A stretch of DNA of 64,000 nt from Coenobita brevimanus (GCA_032717465.1 CM064697.1:2402001-2466000); one strand, 5' to 3'. Numbered from the stretch's first letter, positions 1-10,821 are shown. Numbers and translations: made by a program. Notes: generated from the sequence alone by a model not told the origin.

Positions 1-229
1 GCCCTATCTTGCAATGCTAAAGTGAAAAAAAAAATCCTGGATCCGCACCTTTATCCGGATCCGCACCAAAATTTAATGCAGCCTATTCTGGGCCAAGGCC
101 CATTCTTCTACCAAGTTTCGTGGAAATCCGTTCAGTAGTTTTTGTGTAATCTTGCCCACAAACCAACCAACCAGCCAACAAACAAACGGACAGGGGTGAA
201 AACATAACCTCCTTGGCGGAGGTAATAAT
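1..229. mobile_element. End of an interspersed repeat with CCTCC-TTGGC-GGAGG terminal hairpin
   Basis: The segment runs from a poly-A containing part with doubled GGATCCGCACC blocks (40-67), through GGGCCAAGGCCC (90-101), then (CAAA/CCAA)n tetranucleotides (155-188), to a terminal segment with the perfect stem CCTCC (208-212) / GGAGG (218-222). This succession, hydrophilic-looking spacer then CAAA repeats then ACCTCCTTGGCGGAGGTAAT, recurs in many marine animal genomes as a dispersed repeat; I recognise the pattern but cannot name the family. The 67-codon frame on the minus strand across it has no recognisable product. A related sequence lies in the opposite orientation at 41368-41700. Confidence 0.55.
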
Positions 230-908
230 GCGGGAATTTTCATTTATGAAGGGGAGTCGGACAGAATTTGTTTGCAGGCCACCCAAGGGTCATTGGGTAC
301 CACAGCATTAGAGAGTTGGAAAGAAATGATTTGATAGTGTATGGATACCAGCGTAGATAGACATACAAGCAGAATTTTCATAGCAATGTTTTGTGTAATA
401 TTATAATTAAAAGAACCTACTATAACTTTGCTGCAAAAAAGAAAGACTGGTTGGAGACAGGAAGGGAAGAGTTGATGAGACGGAGCACATTCCGTTTCCG
501 CTTTGTTGTCGGATCCTCCCGGGGACTGAGCTTAAAAACACCAGTGTCACTGAATTACTGTCTTACTGAGGGACCGAATATCTTACCTCAGGCAGCTCGG
601 TGCCTAACATCACACGCCATCCTGTCAGTCTGATCTCTAACCTTTAGGATTGTGTAGACAGTGTACATGTAAAGGAGGTTGAAATTTGATGGGTTCATTT
701 TAGAAAGAGGTCAGTGCCCCTCAGTTTTACTTTGGGACACACGGATTTTAAGATATGTTTTTTTAACATTTTAACTGAGCTTTGGCAAGCTTTGGTTCGT
801 TTGGGTAAGTTTGGATAGATCTGACCTTCAGTTTTGGTGGGATGGGTTGGTTATGAGTTTTTGGTGTACATATTGATGGAAAAAATTTGTGCTAGAATAA
901 CTGTTAAA
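230..908. other. Unique-looking sequence, no gene recognised
   Basis: AT-moderate sequence without obvious tandem structure. An 80-codon open frame (391-633, plus) shows no motif and ordinary composition; it is too short to distinguish from chance. Nothing else supported. Confidence 0.4.
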
Positions 909-910
909 GT

Positions 911-935
911 TAAATGGATAGATAGATAGATGGAT

Positions 936-976
<41 letters not shown>

Positions 977-1110
977 TGTTGGGTGAATGGGTGGAAGGAT
1001 ACGTTAGTAGATGGACTTTTGGTTAATGGTAAAAACTGATGGGTGAATGGATACATAGGTAAATAAATTAGATGTGTGGATGGATGAATGGATGAATAGA
1101 TGCATGGATA
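911..1110. repeat. Compound microsatellite GATA / (AG)n / degenerate GGAT-GAAT tetranucleotides
   Basis: GATA units (916-931) lead into a perfect AG tract (937-973). After that comes about 130 bp of degenerate TGGA/TGAA/TAGA tetranucleotides. The Ser/Leu and Tyr-rich minus-strand frame here is a reading of the repeat. Confidence 0.9.
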
Positions 1111-1274
1111 TGGGAAGTGGCGGCGCACGGCAACTCTATGATGAGAGGCGAGAAATTGCCAAACGTCGCCGGATTATCTGTTCTCTCTCATGAGGATGAA
1201 GTTAAATGCGTTTTGTCGGACCCTCGTGTTTTTTAATTAGCTCCTTCCCCAAGGCTCCGACAGCAAACAGCTTT

Positions 1275-1281
1275 ACACACA

Positions 1282-1330
<49 letters not shown>
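1275..1330. repeat. (AC)n-(GA)n compound microsatellite
   Basis: Ten bases of AC followed directly by 46 bases of perfect GA. Confidence 0.95.
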
Positions 1331-1335
<5 letters not shown>

Positions 1336-1404
1336 TCCACACTAGGGTAAACAAGTCCTCTGCATCGAGTCAGTAACTGTTCAGAATTAAAGAAAGCACA
1401 GGAT

Positions 1405-1580
1405 TGGTGTGTGCAGTTGGTCCTTTGAAGAAGGCATTGTGGAGACAGCAGTTTAGAGTCAGCCCTTTGAAAATGCTAGTGTAGAGACGGATGTATGGAG
1501 TCAGTCCCATGGAGACAGCAATGTAGAGACGGCAGTGTGGAGAAGGAAGTGTAGAGTCAACCATATAAGGAACGCAGTGT
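1405..1580. repeat. 42-bp degenerate minisatellite, about 4 units
   Basis: The block TCAGCCCTTTGAA-like recurs at 1420, 1462 and 1504, a spacing of exactly 42 bp, and each unit also carries GTGTAGAGACGGCAGT-like sequence. The fourth unit (from about 1537) is shorter and more diverged. Because 42 is a multiple of three, the minus strand shows a 14-residue periodic frame (1370-1627); I read it as a by-product, not a gene. Confidence 0.75.
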
Positions 1581-1629
1581 AGTGTGGAAAAGGGAGAGAG
1601 TGGAGCGCGGAGGCAGGAAGTGGACAATA

Positions 1630-1835
1630 CATCGCTGTTGCCCTGACGATGCGGGACTGGAGGCGGCCGTGTAATTAGTGGAGAGGCCGGGGATTACTGG
1701 CCCTGGCCGAGGCTCCTGGAGGGGGTGAGGCTCCACACTTCACGCTCCTTGCCCGAAGTAATGGGCGGAGGTGGACCAGGGGGCGTGGAGCGGACCGGCA
1801 AGACAGATGGCGGTGGGTGGAGGAGGGTGGAAGAT
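1630..1835. other. GC-rich non-repetitive segment
   Basis: A local GC-rich stretch with GGCGGCCGTG, GGCCGGGGATTACTGGCCC and CCTGGCCGAGGCTCC amid AT-richer repeats. It contains a TAATTA core (1673-1678). No ORF of substance. Possibly a regulatory or ancient exon fragment, but nothing in the sequence proves it. Confidence 0.25.
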
Positions 1836-2119
1836 GGGTGGGTGGGTGGCGTGGTGTCTGGTGAGGTGGAAAAGAAAGCGTGAAGCGATTTATGATACGG
1901 ATATTTTTTTTTTTTTTTTTAAGACTTTAGAAACAGGTTTTATTTTGGATATTTAGCTTTGATATAAAACTGGGAAAAATTGCCCATTACTACATTTTTC
2001 ATAAACTTCTTCAGATTTCTTCAGTGGACCCCAATGAACAGGGTATATTGGATGCTAAGAAGCCTGATAGTGAAGGCATGGAAGTATAAATATTGCAGGG
2101 CTAATTTACGTACTTGTTT

Positions 2120-2123
<4 letters not shown>

Positions 2124-2190
<67 letters not shown>
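2124..2190. repeat. (GT)n microsatellite
   Basis: 67 bases of uninterrupted GT. The Cys-Val and His-Thr frames across it are artefacts. Confidence 0.97.
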
Positions 2191-2193
<3 letters not shown>

Positions 2194-2283
2194 AAGATTC
2201 ACAGCAATTAGCATACCAAGTGAACCCTTTGTAATGCGTCGTGTTATGTAGAGCTACCGTAAGCAGTGGTTCATTCACCCATA

Positions 2284-2560
2284 ACCCCTTCAACCCAAGG
2301 ACTCATTTTAATCATATTCCTGCCACCTCCAGTGTAGCCAACGGTGTACCTTTCCTACTGATGAGGCTAGATTTTGCCCTCACATACCCCTTCACTATTA
2401 GGCTGAATGAAGTCGCCTGGTGATAGAAACAGTATAATAAAAGCTACCCCATCGTGCTGAAGAGGTTGATTTTTTCACCACGAGGGGTCATTTCTCACCC
2501 GAATACAACCGCAAGTGGCAGTAAGAATAAAATAAGATGTTGAAGTACTAAAAGGGTTTT
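2284..2560. mobile_element. Decayed CCCTTTCAGT-type foldback element
   Basis: Starts AACCCCTTCAACCCAAGGAC and ends near AAGAATAAAATAAGATGTTG followed by AAAAGGGTT, matching the two inverted ends seen in better copies (46911-47128, 40210-40400). The middle contains GGCTGAATGAAGTCG, a degraded form of the family's internal TTCAGC block. About 270 bp, non-coding. Divergence is high, so this may be two overlapping copies. Confidence 0.45.
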
Positions 2561-2639
2561 CTGAAATTATCTTCGTAAGCGTCATCGTAGTAAAGGTGAC
2601 ATGCTCTAAGATATTCGTAGACTTCCTGAAATGCAAATA

Positions 2640-3280
2640 AAGATAAAGGTGTAGTCTTTAGGGGCATATACTCGTAAATTTAGGTAAAGATGTAATTTCG
2701 GGGACATACAAATCTTCATGAAGGCGTAATGCTTTCTCTCTAAGGGTGTGTAAATCTAGTAAAACGTAAAACTAGGAGTGTTTAAATCTGGATAAATGTA
2801 TATCTCTAGTGGCGTATAAATTTCAGTACATCTTTAATGGTGTGTAAATCTCAATATAAGTATATCTTTAGTGTCAAGTAAATCTAAAGAAATGTTCAAC
2901 TCTTAGGGTGTGTAAATCCGGATGAAGATGTATCTCTAGTGACGTGAAAATCAGGATGAAGGTATATTTATAGTTACTTGAGAAATGTATAACTCTAGTG
3001 ACGTGTATTCCTGATGAAGATACATGTCTAATGGCGTATAAATCAGGAATAAAGTTAAACTCTTGGGATATGTAAGTCTGAATGAATGGATAACTCTTTG
3101 GGCGTGTAAATAGGATAAAGGTTAAACTCTTGGGGTATGTAATCTGGATAAATGAGTTACTTAAGGGGCGTATGAATCAAGATAAAGTTCAGCTCTTAGG
3201 GTATATGAAAAAATGGATAACTTAAGACGTATAAATCTGGAAAAAAAAATATATAACTTTGTGCGTGTAATTCTTGAGGT
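2640..3280. repeat. 34-bp degenerate minisatellite, about 18 units
   Basis: Units approximate GGCGTGTAAATCTGGATAAA followed by GGTATAACTCTAGT. Successive GTGTAAAT-like starts fall near 2743, 2775, 2809, 2838, 2871, 2906, 2940 and so on to about 3262, spacing 28-37 bp. Copies differ from each other by roughly a quarter of positions (estimated by eye), so the array is old. No coding frame is kept. Confidence 0.8.
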
Positions 3281-3429
3281 GCAGTTGTCGAGAGCAGTTC
3301 AGTTACATGCTTCACCTGACGTGTTCCGTAACTAACACAGATATATTTGCGAGCATTCCTGACGTGATACTCGAAAACACTATTTCAGTTTACGGTGTTG
3401 CGTTGGAGGATTTTATGTAACATAGAACA

Positions 3430-3430
3430 T

Positions 3431-3463
<33 letters not shown>
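3430..3463. repeat. (ATC)n trinucleotide microsatellite
   Basis: Eleven perfect ATC units. Confidence 0.97.
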
Positions 3464-3574
3464 TCAACCTTCTTTCTCCCTGCATGGCGTAGGAGAGGTT
3501 GAGAGACAGAAACAGGGAGGCACAAAAGTAAGACAGCCTCCTACAGACTGCCCAGTGAAAAGTTCTAACATAGC

Positions 3575-4160
3575 TTTAATCTATAAAGCCTTCCCTCGAA
3601 TTACGTAGCGTTCCTTCCTCACAGCTGATGTCCCTTAAGTTACTTTTTCCTCCTCATCCACTCTCAGTTTCAACTCTAGTTGCCCTTAATGTTTCAAATG
3701 TCCTCAGTGTTCCTTGTCCGCTGCTAATGTCCCTAGAGTTGCGTTATGTTTTTCATTCTCTATAAATGTCCACTCCAGTTGCTCTAAGAGCAACTTACCG
3801 ATCCAGACATCCTTTCTGTTACTGTTCCTTGTCCACTATAGAGCCCCTAGAGTTACTTAATATTCATTATCCACTCAAAATGTCCACTCCAGTTGTCCTT
3901 ACTTCTTGTTGCAAATGTCCCAAGTGTTAATTAATATTCCTTGTTCACTAATAATGTCCCTAAAAATTACTTCGTGCACTTCGTCCATTCCTATATGGCC
4001 TTCCGTTCTTCCGAGTCACCCACATGATCAAGAAGAAGTAAAAGGAAACATTAAAGATAGATTCCCCTGTGAAAAGATTCCTGTTTCAGTATTTATCTAT
4101 TCTGAAAGCGATCTCTAGAGTTGCTGAGAAATTCTTGTCCACTGAAGATGTAATTCTGAA
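3575..4160. repeat. About 37-bp degenerate minisatellite
   Basis: Repeating theme AATGTCCCTAGAGTTACTTA then TTCCTTGTCCACT. Clear unit cores at 3628 (ATGTCCCTTAAGTTACTT), 3728 (ATGTCCCTAGAGTTGCGTTA), 3844 (GCCCCTAGAGTTACTTAATA), 3952 (ATGTCCCTAAAAATTACTT) and 4110 (CTCTAGAGTTGCTGAGAAAT). Half-units with ATGTCCACTCCAGTTGC lie between. Independent in sequence from the 34-bp array just upstream. Confidence 0.7.
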
Positions 4161-4364
4161 CGCTCCTGAGTCAGCCTCGGGATCAGCACATGTCACGGAG
4201 CAGCGACGTCTCCTGGTCTGCAAAAAGTTATACGAAATACGTTTCCGGCGAACGACAATTAACAACACGACACGGGGGGAATCCTGCACATTTTTGTTCC
4301 CCCACCACCGACTACCCTGCTCCACTCCTGCCCTCAAGTCCTTCAACCAGAGAACGCATATTTT

Positions 4365-4480
4365 ATTGTATTTTTCCCCTCTCCCTGCAATTTCATTCAG
4401 TTTAGGAGGACTTCTCTAGTTGGAGGGGTTAGATGCAACTGTTAACAACCATATCAGTTCAAGAATTCATTCCTAAGCTG
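4365..4480. mobile_element. Central fragment of the CCCTTTCAGT-type foldback element
   Basis: Contains ATTTCATTCAGTTTAGGAGG, then CTTCTCTAGTTGGAGGGGTT and AGATGCAAC, the palindromic middle of the family. The ends are lost. Confidence 0.5.
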
Positions 4481-4559
4481 AAGAGAATCGTGGGAATTTT
4501 AGCATGAAATAAAGTGACATCACAGGATTCAGAAGGTTTAGAAATGCCTCACTCTCTGT

Positions 4560-4900
4560 AATCTTTTTCAGTCTTTACTTACTTTCTCTGCATTTGTTTT
4601 CAACCTTTTCTCCTTCTGTATATCAATTTTTTCTCACTTTCTCCATTCTGTTTCTCTTTTTACACTTTCTGTATTATTTTTCGGTCTTTTCTCACCCTGC
4701 CTGTATTCTTGGTATAGTTTTTGAATTTATCTGTTATTTTTATTTCAGTCATGTTATAAAGTTTCTCGACTGTTACATAAACCCTCACTCACCCTATGAT
4801 TTTATTTACAATTTGTTCTTGATACAACTAAACTGTTGTAGTTACCTGGAGCTGACTTCTCGGACAGGTAGGGTTAATGTTAGGCTTAATTAACTTTTGA
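4560..4900. other. T/C-rich sequence without a gene
   Basis: Thymine-rich, low-complexity sequence. The 99-codon Phe/Tyr/Ser-rich frame at 4594-4893 follows from base composition and carries no motif. Confidence 0.5.
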
Positions 4901-5039
4901 ATACTAGCGGAACAAATTCTCCTGGTAGTAGTAAGAAATAAAGTTTAAAGAGAAAAAGATTCCGTGGTAATCTATCTGTGTATCATCTAATCTACTTCGA
5001 TCCATCAGAAGCATAGGAGCCCAAAGTTAGTCTTTTCAT

Positions 5040-5345
5040 TTCCAACATTTAAGGCGAGGGTGACTAGCCTTGCTACCCGTGAGTTGCATTCTGTGAGCAG
5101 TAAACTCCAACAAGCCCTCGGTTGTAAACCCTTACGGCCTCATTTGGCTGAAGCACCTTAACCCGTTAGACTACCAGGCGTCAGTTGGTCATAAGGCTGC
5201 AATCCAACGCAGAAATGGCTTCAAGGGTTGCAGGAAACCATTTGCCTTGTCATTCATTGTAGCCACCTGAGGGCAACATTACAGCTAATGAGTGGATAAG
5301 GGGCTTCCCAACCTACCATCGTGTCGTGGTTGTGGTGTTTCGAAG
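5040..5345 (-). mobile_element. tRNA-derived SINE-like repeat, copy 1 (minus strand)
   Basis: Read on the minus strand this segment gives AATGACAAGGCAAATGGTTTCC, then about 70 bp later a TGGTAGTCTAACGGGTTAAGG block (box-A-like), GGGTTTACAACCGAGGGCTT (degraded box B) and TTTACTGCTCACAGAATG. The same blocks in the same order occur on the plus strand at 32000-32280 and partly at 32452-32590. Order and spacing of A- and B-box-like blocks suggest a tRNA-derived SINE. No poly-A tail is evident and no internal ORF exists. Confidence 0.55.
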
Positions 5346-5399
5346 TTTCATGTTGCTGTTTGTTGTGATATTATACATTATTCATCCTATCTAATCCCC

Positions 5400-5622
5400 C
5401 CTTTATTTGTCAGTGTTATATTCAGGTCATCAAACCATCTTGAATCTGAGGTGTCTTCATAATCTTTCTATAATACTTTCTTCAGATTATCATAATTTTT
5501 TCGATCATTTTCTTACCCTTTCTTCAGCCGTTTCTATATTTTCTGGATCGTCTTTCTCTTTTACAGTTTATGCAGACTTCTTAACTCGTTCTCCAGTTTT
5601 TTGTGTGGAAGATTCTTTTTTT

Positions 5623-5674
<52 letters not shown>
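5400..5674. repeat. T/C-rich sequence ending in a (CT)n microsatellite
   Basis: Pyrimidine-rich lead-in (5400-5624) then 50 bases of perfect CT (5625-5674). Confidence 0.9.
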
Positions 5675-5678
<4 letters not shown>

Positions 5679-5802
5679 TTCTTATCATGTCATTGCAGTT
5701 ACAGTTCCTCTTTTTATTTTCTCACTTTCTTTTAAAACTCTCTGGCTCTCTTTAAGCCTAATTTCACTCTCAGTATATTTTGTGTATCACCTTTCTTGTC
5801 GC

Positions 5803-5803
5803 G

Positions 5804-5874
<71 letters not shown>
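5803..5874. repeat. (GT)n microsatellite
   Basis: About 72 bases of GT with one C interruption near its start (5810). Confidence 0.95.
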
Positions 5875-5880
<6 letters not shown>

Positions 5881-5939
5881 TAAAATATGCATATTCCCAG
5901 TCTCTCTTTGTTACTTAAAAAAAAAAAAAAAAATCAATG

Positions 5940-7212
5940 CAAGTTAGAAAGGCCTCACATTCACCCCTTACTCTTTCCCACCATCTCCTTTGAAACTCAT
6001 ACCTGATCTGCCTCCTCTCCTTACCATCCCCCCCCTTATCCCTTTCTTCTCCCCCTGTCCGCCCCCCTTCCGCCTCCTCTTCCAACCCCCTTCTCTTCCC
6101 CCTATCCCATTTTTCTTTGCCCCTTTACCACCCGAATTACTTACAATTCTTCTGTGTCTGTTGGTTATCGTCTGTTCTCAATTTCACCTTGCGCTCCTCC
6201 CATTGTGCTCCTCACTTTTATTACCTGTTTCCTGCCTACCCTTTCCCTACCCCATCCCTTCCAGTCCCTTTCCTCCCTACCTCTTCCCTTTGCTCTCTTC
6301 CCTACTCTCCCGTCCCCTCCTCACCCCTTCCCCTCCTTCCTATCTCTTCCCTTCCCATTCTTCCCCGCCCCACCCCTTCCCTTTCCTTCCTACCCCTTCC
6401 CTTCCCACTCATCCCAGCCCCACCACTTGCCTCTCCCTCCTTACCCCTTCTGTCTCCTCTCTTGCCTACTCTTTCCTTCTGCTGCATGACCCCTCCCCCC
6501 ATCCAAATTCTCTTTCCCTTCTCCATCCCTCTCAGCCAAACACCCTCCCCTTCTCATCCTCTCACTCAGGTATTCTTACCATTCTCCCTGCCCTTGTTAT
6601 CATCCCTTCTCCCTTTCTCAGTTTCTTTCCTTATCTCTTTGTTCTGTTTCATACATTCAGCCCTCATTCTCTTTCCTTCACCCTCCCATCATTATGACTT
6701 TTTCTCTCACTCTCCCGTCTCCTTCCTTCCATTGTCAGCCCTTCACCCTTCCTTCATTCGTTTTCATTCTCCTTTTCCAGATTCACTTTTCCTCTCCATT
6801 TCCCTAGTCTGCGGCCTTCTTCCTTCAGTCATTCCATCCTTTACCCTCATTCATTCTTTCTATCTCCCTTTCTTCACCTTCTTTCCTTCTTCCTTCCCAC
6901 TTCCTTTCTCCTTCTCTCCAATGTTCTTTCGTTCGTCCTTCCTCCATTCTGTTTCCTTCTCCCCTTCTTCATTCACTTTCGGTGCCCTTCGTCCTTTCTT
7001 TGACAGTTTCTCTTCCCATATATTGATCCTCCTTTGTTTCTTCTTTCATCCGGGGTATTATTTCCTTTACTTCAGTTCCTCATCTTCCTCTTCTGTTTTT
7101 CTCTTTTTTCTACTTTTTTTTCTCCTGCCTTTTCTTTTATCGTTTTTTTTTTTATTCTTGTTTCCAACCTTTTCATTCTCCCCCTAATCCTCAAGTTGTC
7201 TTTTCTCTCTCT

Positions 7213-7246
<34 letters not shown>

Positions 7247-7390
7247 TAGGCTTATTCACAATCCTTCTTTCATCTAGTCTCTGTCTTCCTCTCACATTTC
7301 CCCCACTTTCTTCTTTTTCCTCAGTCGCCGTCTCACCTGAACCCTCTTCTTCCACAGTACTTTCATCTAAATGTTTCCTTCCCTTCATCA
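5940..7390. repeat. 1.4-kb polypyrimidine tract
   Basis: Almost uninterrupted C/T on the plus strand: C-rich CCCTTCCC-type pentamers and hexamers up to about 6550, becoming T-rich towards 7250, with a 28-base poly-T at 7219-7246. The apparent 235-, 356- and 111-codon frames (5990-7187) consist of Pro, Ser, Leu and Phe in whichever frame is read. They are compositional artefacts, not proteins. Purine tracts on the opposite strand could adopt triplex (H-DNA) structure. Confidence 0.85.
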
Positions 7391-7818
7391 CACCCTCTCA
7401 GACACATCTTTCTTCCTTTGTACTCTCTCTCTCTCTGGTATTAATTATTTGTATATTTATTTTTTATTTATTTCTCCTGACGGGTTCACTAGGCATTTTT
7501 CTTCTAAATTGTCCACATGCAGCATTCGTTCATTCACACGTTGTCAACAATACTTTTCCTCATCCAGTGCATGAGCCAGCCAGTAGTCACAGTCCGGTAT
7601 GCATGTAATTTGTCAGCTCTAGTGCAGCCGTCCTCAGTCTGTCTTTACCTGTCCCACGACCTTCACTCATTGAAACGCAGTGTGCCCAGGTATCTCGAAA
7701 TGAGCGAACTTTTATAATAGCTATTTTGACTCGGGGAAGGACAGCTTTTGCAGGCGCTTATTTCCATTTTTATGTTAAAAAAAAAATGAAAAGAGAATGC
7801 TTTAAAGTACACGCGCGT

Positions 7819-7820
<2 letters not shown>
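7391..7820. other. No gene recognised
   Basis: Mixed sequence between two repeats. Frames at 7371-7574 and 7517-7717 are short and without motif. Confidence 0.4.
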
Positions 7821-7866
<46 letters not shown>

Positions 7867-8039
7867 CTTACGTCCTTCCTCCACTATCACTCCTGCACCT
7901 GTTTTTCCCTCCCGTCCATCCTTCCCTCCCATCACCTTTTTCCCCTACACTCATTATTTCCTCACCTGTCCCTTTCTTTTGAGCTCCCTGTCTTGTCCCT
8001 TCTCTCTCTCTCTCTCTCTCTCTCTCGTAAATAAATGGG

Positions 8040-8118
<79 letters not shown>
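7821..8118. repeat. (GA)n ... (CT)n ... (CA)n-(TA)n microsatellite cluster
   Basis: Perfect GA 7821-7863, pyrimidine-rich spacer, perfect CT 8001-8026, CA 8042-8083 running directly into TA 8084-8118. GA and CT are complementary, so the two tracts form an inverted repeat with a loop of about 140 bp. Confidence 0.95.
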
Positions 8119-8123
<5 letters not shown>

Positions 8124-8438
8124 CAGAATTTAATGGCCAGATCGTAAATTTGGACATATCTAAGTAATTCATAACTAACTAAAATCTCGTTGATGAGAAA
8201 TGAAGCACACATCCGAAACTGATTGTGGTATTGTGTAGTGCACCACCATTGGTATGTTCAAGGAAAAAAACTAAACCACATCCTCCTAGTATCCTGTACC
8301 GTATATTATAGGTGGGTAATCACCAGAACACTTACCATGTGACGTTATGTTGTGCTGTCATGCCACTGATTTTGGTCACTTCAACTCTTCTTGGTTGGAA
8401 AATGTACAGTATACATCACACCTCCATTCCAGCGACGC

Positions 8439-8441
<3 letters not shown>
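8119..8441. other. No gene recognised
   Basis: AT-rich unique sequence between SSR clusters. No supported ORF. Confidence 0.4.
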
Positions 8442-8485
<44 letters not shown>

Positions 8486-8535
8486 GTGTCTGTCTTTCTG
8501 TCTATATATCTATTTGTTTATCTATCTATCTATGT

Positions 8536-8594
<59 letters not shown>
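8442..8594. repeat. (AT)n-(TCTG/TCTA)n-(GA)n compound microsatellite
   Basis: AT 8442-8483, tetranucleotide TCTG/TCTA 8484-8537, GA 8539-8594. Confidence 0.97.
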
Positions 8595-8598
<4 letters not shown>

Positions 8599-8666
8599 GA
8601 ACTTCCTGTGATTTTTTTTCACCTTAGGAGAAACCATCCAAACTGTGGCTGTTAGATATAGCCTTC

Positions 8667-8840
8667 AGTAACCCCTTCAGTACTTGACTCGTTTTTAAAC
8701 TGAATATACTCCTCTGGAGGTAGCCTTCAAAAAATCAGTGAAAATCGTCCGTTCGCCAAGGCTATTAGGGGCTGAACACAGCAGTACTGGTGTAAGCCAC
8801 AGCCATGTGTAAGTTGGATTCAACCCTAAAAGGTTAGCTT
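8667..8840. mobile_element. Decayed CCCTTTCAGT-type foldback element
   Basis: Begins AACCCCTTCAGTACTTGACT, the canonical terminal sequence of the family. The far end (AACCCTAAAAGGTT near 8826) is weak. Confidence 0.45.
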
Positions 8841-8889
8841 ACCACACTTTTGCGTTCTTAAGTATCGAAAACATTCAGATCGAATAAAT

Positions 8890-9190
8890 TTAACAGTGTT
8901 ATTATTTCCTTCCCTTTTACTTATCCTTTTCCCAGCCCATCTTCCTTTCTTTTTCTCTTTCCCCTTCACCTCTCCACTTTTTCCTTCATTTCTTTTCTTC
9001 CCATTCCTTCTCTCTTTTCATTATCCTTTTTCCTCTCTCTCCTCCTCACTTCCCTCATTGTCACCGCCCGCCTCTCTTCCTCCCTTAGGTATACCTCTGC
9101 TTCCCATTCCATTGTTTCCTCTCACTTCACCTTGTCTTCTCTCAATCTCTCCTCTCTCACTTCCCTCCCCTTCCTCTTCTCCTTCGTGCG
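8890..9190. repeat. Polypyrimidine tract (left arm of a Y/R switch)
   Basis: CTTCC/TTTCC-type low-complexity DNA. A 203-codon frame starting at 8896 crosses it and is compositional. Confidence 0.8.
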
Positions 9191-9319
9191 TCGTAGGGGG
9201 AAGTGGAGGAGGGGGTTGGGGAGGAACGCGCCTGAGGCCACTTCCGGTGCAAGGGCAAGACTCCAGCTGCCCTCAGGCCTCCCCCAAGGGCACCTCCATC
9301 CCCACTCCCACCCGGCCAC
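9191..9319. other. GC-rich non-repetitive island between pyrimidine and purine tracts
   Basis: About 130 bp of mixed GC-rich sequence (GGAACGCGCCTGAGGCCACT, CTCAGGCCTCCCCCAAGGGC) at the exact point where the strand composition flips. No motif or ORF assigned. Confidence 0.4.
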
Positions 9320-9525
9320 AGGTCACGGAGGAGGGAAGGGGAAGGGAAGGAAGAAGAGGGAGGGGGAGGAATGGAGGGGGGGAGAAGGAAGAGAGTATGA
9401 AGGAGGAAAGGGAAGGGAAGGGAAGGAAGGAGATGGGAGAAGGAAGAGTGTATGAAAGAAGAAAGGGTTGGGAAAGAGGAGGAAGGGGGAAGAAGGTGCG
9501 AGTATGAAGTAAAAAAGGAGTACAA
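9320..9525. repeat. Polypurine tract (right arm of a Y/R switch)
   Basis: GGAAGGGAAGG-type DNA with locally periodic units GGAAGAGAGTATGAAGGAGG (9387) and GGAAGAGTGTATGAAAGAAG (9441). It is roughly complementary in character to 8890-9190. Confidence 0.8.
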
Positions 9526-9635
9526 AGGAGTACAAATGAGAGCAAACAGCAACAGATCTAGTGATTCTTTGAAGGCTGATTGTTCCAGAGAAGGCTATGA
9601 GTATATATGATTCTGTTAATTGAAACTAAGGATAA

Positions 9636-9990
9636 CAAAGCATGAACGCTCCGAGAAGGACAGGGAAGGAGGAGATATAAGGGAAGGAGAAAAGAAGGAG
9701 ACGTAAGCGGGTGGGAAGGAGAGTAAGGAAGGAAGTGAAAGAAGAGGAAGTTGAAGAGGAGGAAGTGGGAGGAAAAGGAAAGGAATAGGAAGGAGGTAAG
9801 TGGAGAAGATAAGTAGTTGGAAGCGATAATGGTTGAGAGACAAAGGAATGGATAGTGAAAGGAGCCATGGAATACAGGGAATGAGAGGGTCGTAGGGAGA
9901 CCTGGTATAAGGTAGAGGGACTGAAGTGGAGAAGATGAAAAGGGAAGTGGAAACGGTACGATATGGACATAGAAAAGGGGGAAGGAGAAT
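9636..9990. repeat. Polypurine low-complexity tract
   Basis: GGAAGGAGA-type degenerate repeats up to the CA microsatellite. The minus-strand frame of 175 codons (9626-10153) combines this with CA dinucleotides and is not a gene. Confidence 0.8.
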
Positions 9991-10018
9991 GCAGTATATG
10001 TAATTTATAGATAGATTG

Positions 10019-10148
<130 letters not shown>

Positions 10149-10635
10149 CCCAAGGGAAAGGAAAGATATCAAGAAATATGGAATTACTGCAGTTATGAAG
10201 CAAATTAGACTGCATCAAGGAGTGCACAAGTACAGACAGAAATACAGGAAATGAAAGTGGAAAAAAATCATGGAGGAAAGACAAACAAATTAACCTCTTC
10301 CATCATATTCCGTATTTTTAATTCATCCTTTTTTCCTGATAACTTTATGCAGTTTAGAAGAGATTTTTCGAAGTACCTAAAAATAGCTTTCACTGACTCA
10401 TTCTTTCCTTGGATGAACGTAATTGGTTGGGGGGTAGCAAGAAAAAAGCAATGTAATACGTCACCAGATTCAGAGAGATGAAGGATGTGGAATTAGATGA
10501 AAGGAATGGAGGCAGAAAGGACGCAAAACCGAGAGAAATGGAATCAAGGACGAAAATGGGAGGGAGTGGGGACCATGGATATGAGGGAACAAAAAACCAA
10601 TGGGATAGAGTTAGACAAGCAAAAGTTAAAAGTTC

Positions 10636-10745
10636 ATTATCATCATCAATGTCGTCCTTGTCGTGGTCGTGGTCGTCGTCATCGTTGTCGCTATCATCGT
10701 CATCATCATTATCGTAGTCATTGTCTTTGTTGCCGCTGTCATTAT
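10636..10745. repeat. Degenerate trinucleotide repeat (TCA/TCG/TTG)n
   Basis: Three-base periodicity CATCAT, GTCGTC, GTCATCG. The Asp-rich frame on the minus strand (10390-10818) and Ser/His-rich frames on plus come from this. Confidence 0.85.
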
Positions 10746-10821
10746 GACCGCCTTTCCCACTAATGCATGGGGTGGGAGGGATCCAGAAACAAGTACAGGA
10801 AAGCATAAAACCTGACAAAGA

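Noticed and set aside
5990..7187. Open frames of 235 and 356 codons (plus)
   Set aside because: They lie wholly in a polypyrimidine tract; composition is Ser/Pro/Leu/Phe in every frame and no domain is visible.
8896..9552. Frames of 203 and 131 codons on opposite strands
   Set aside because: Formed by pyrimidine and purine tracts around a GC-rich hinge; no motif.
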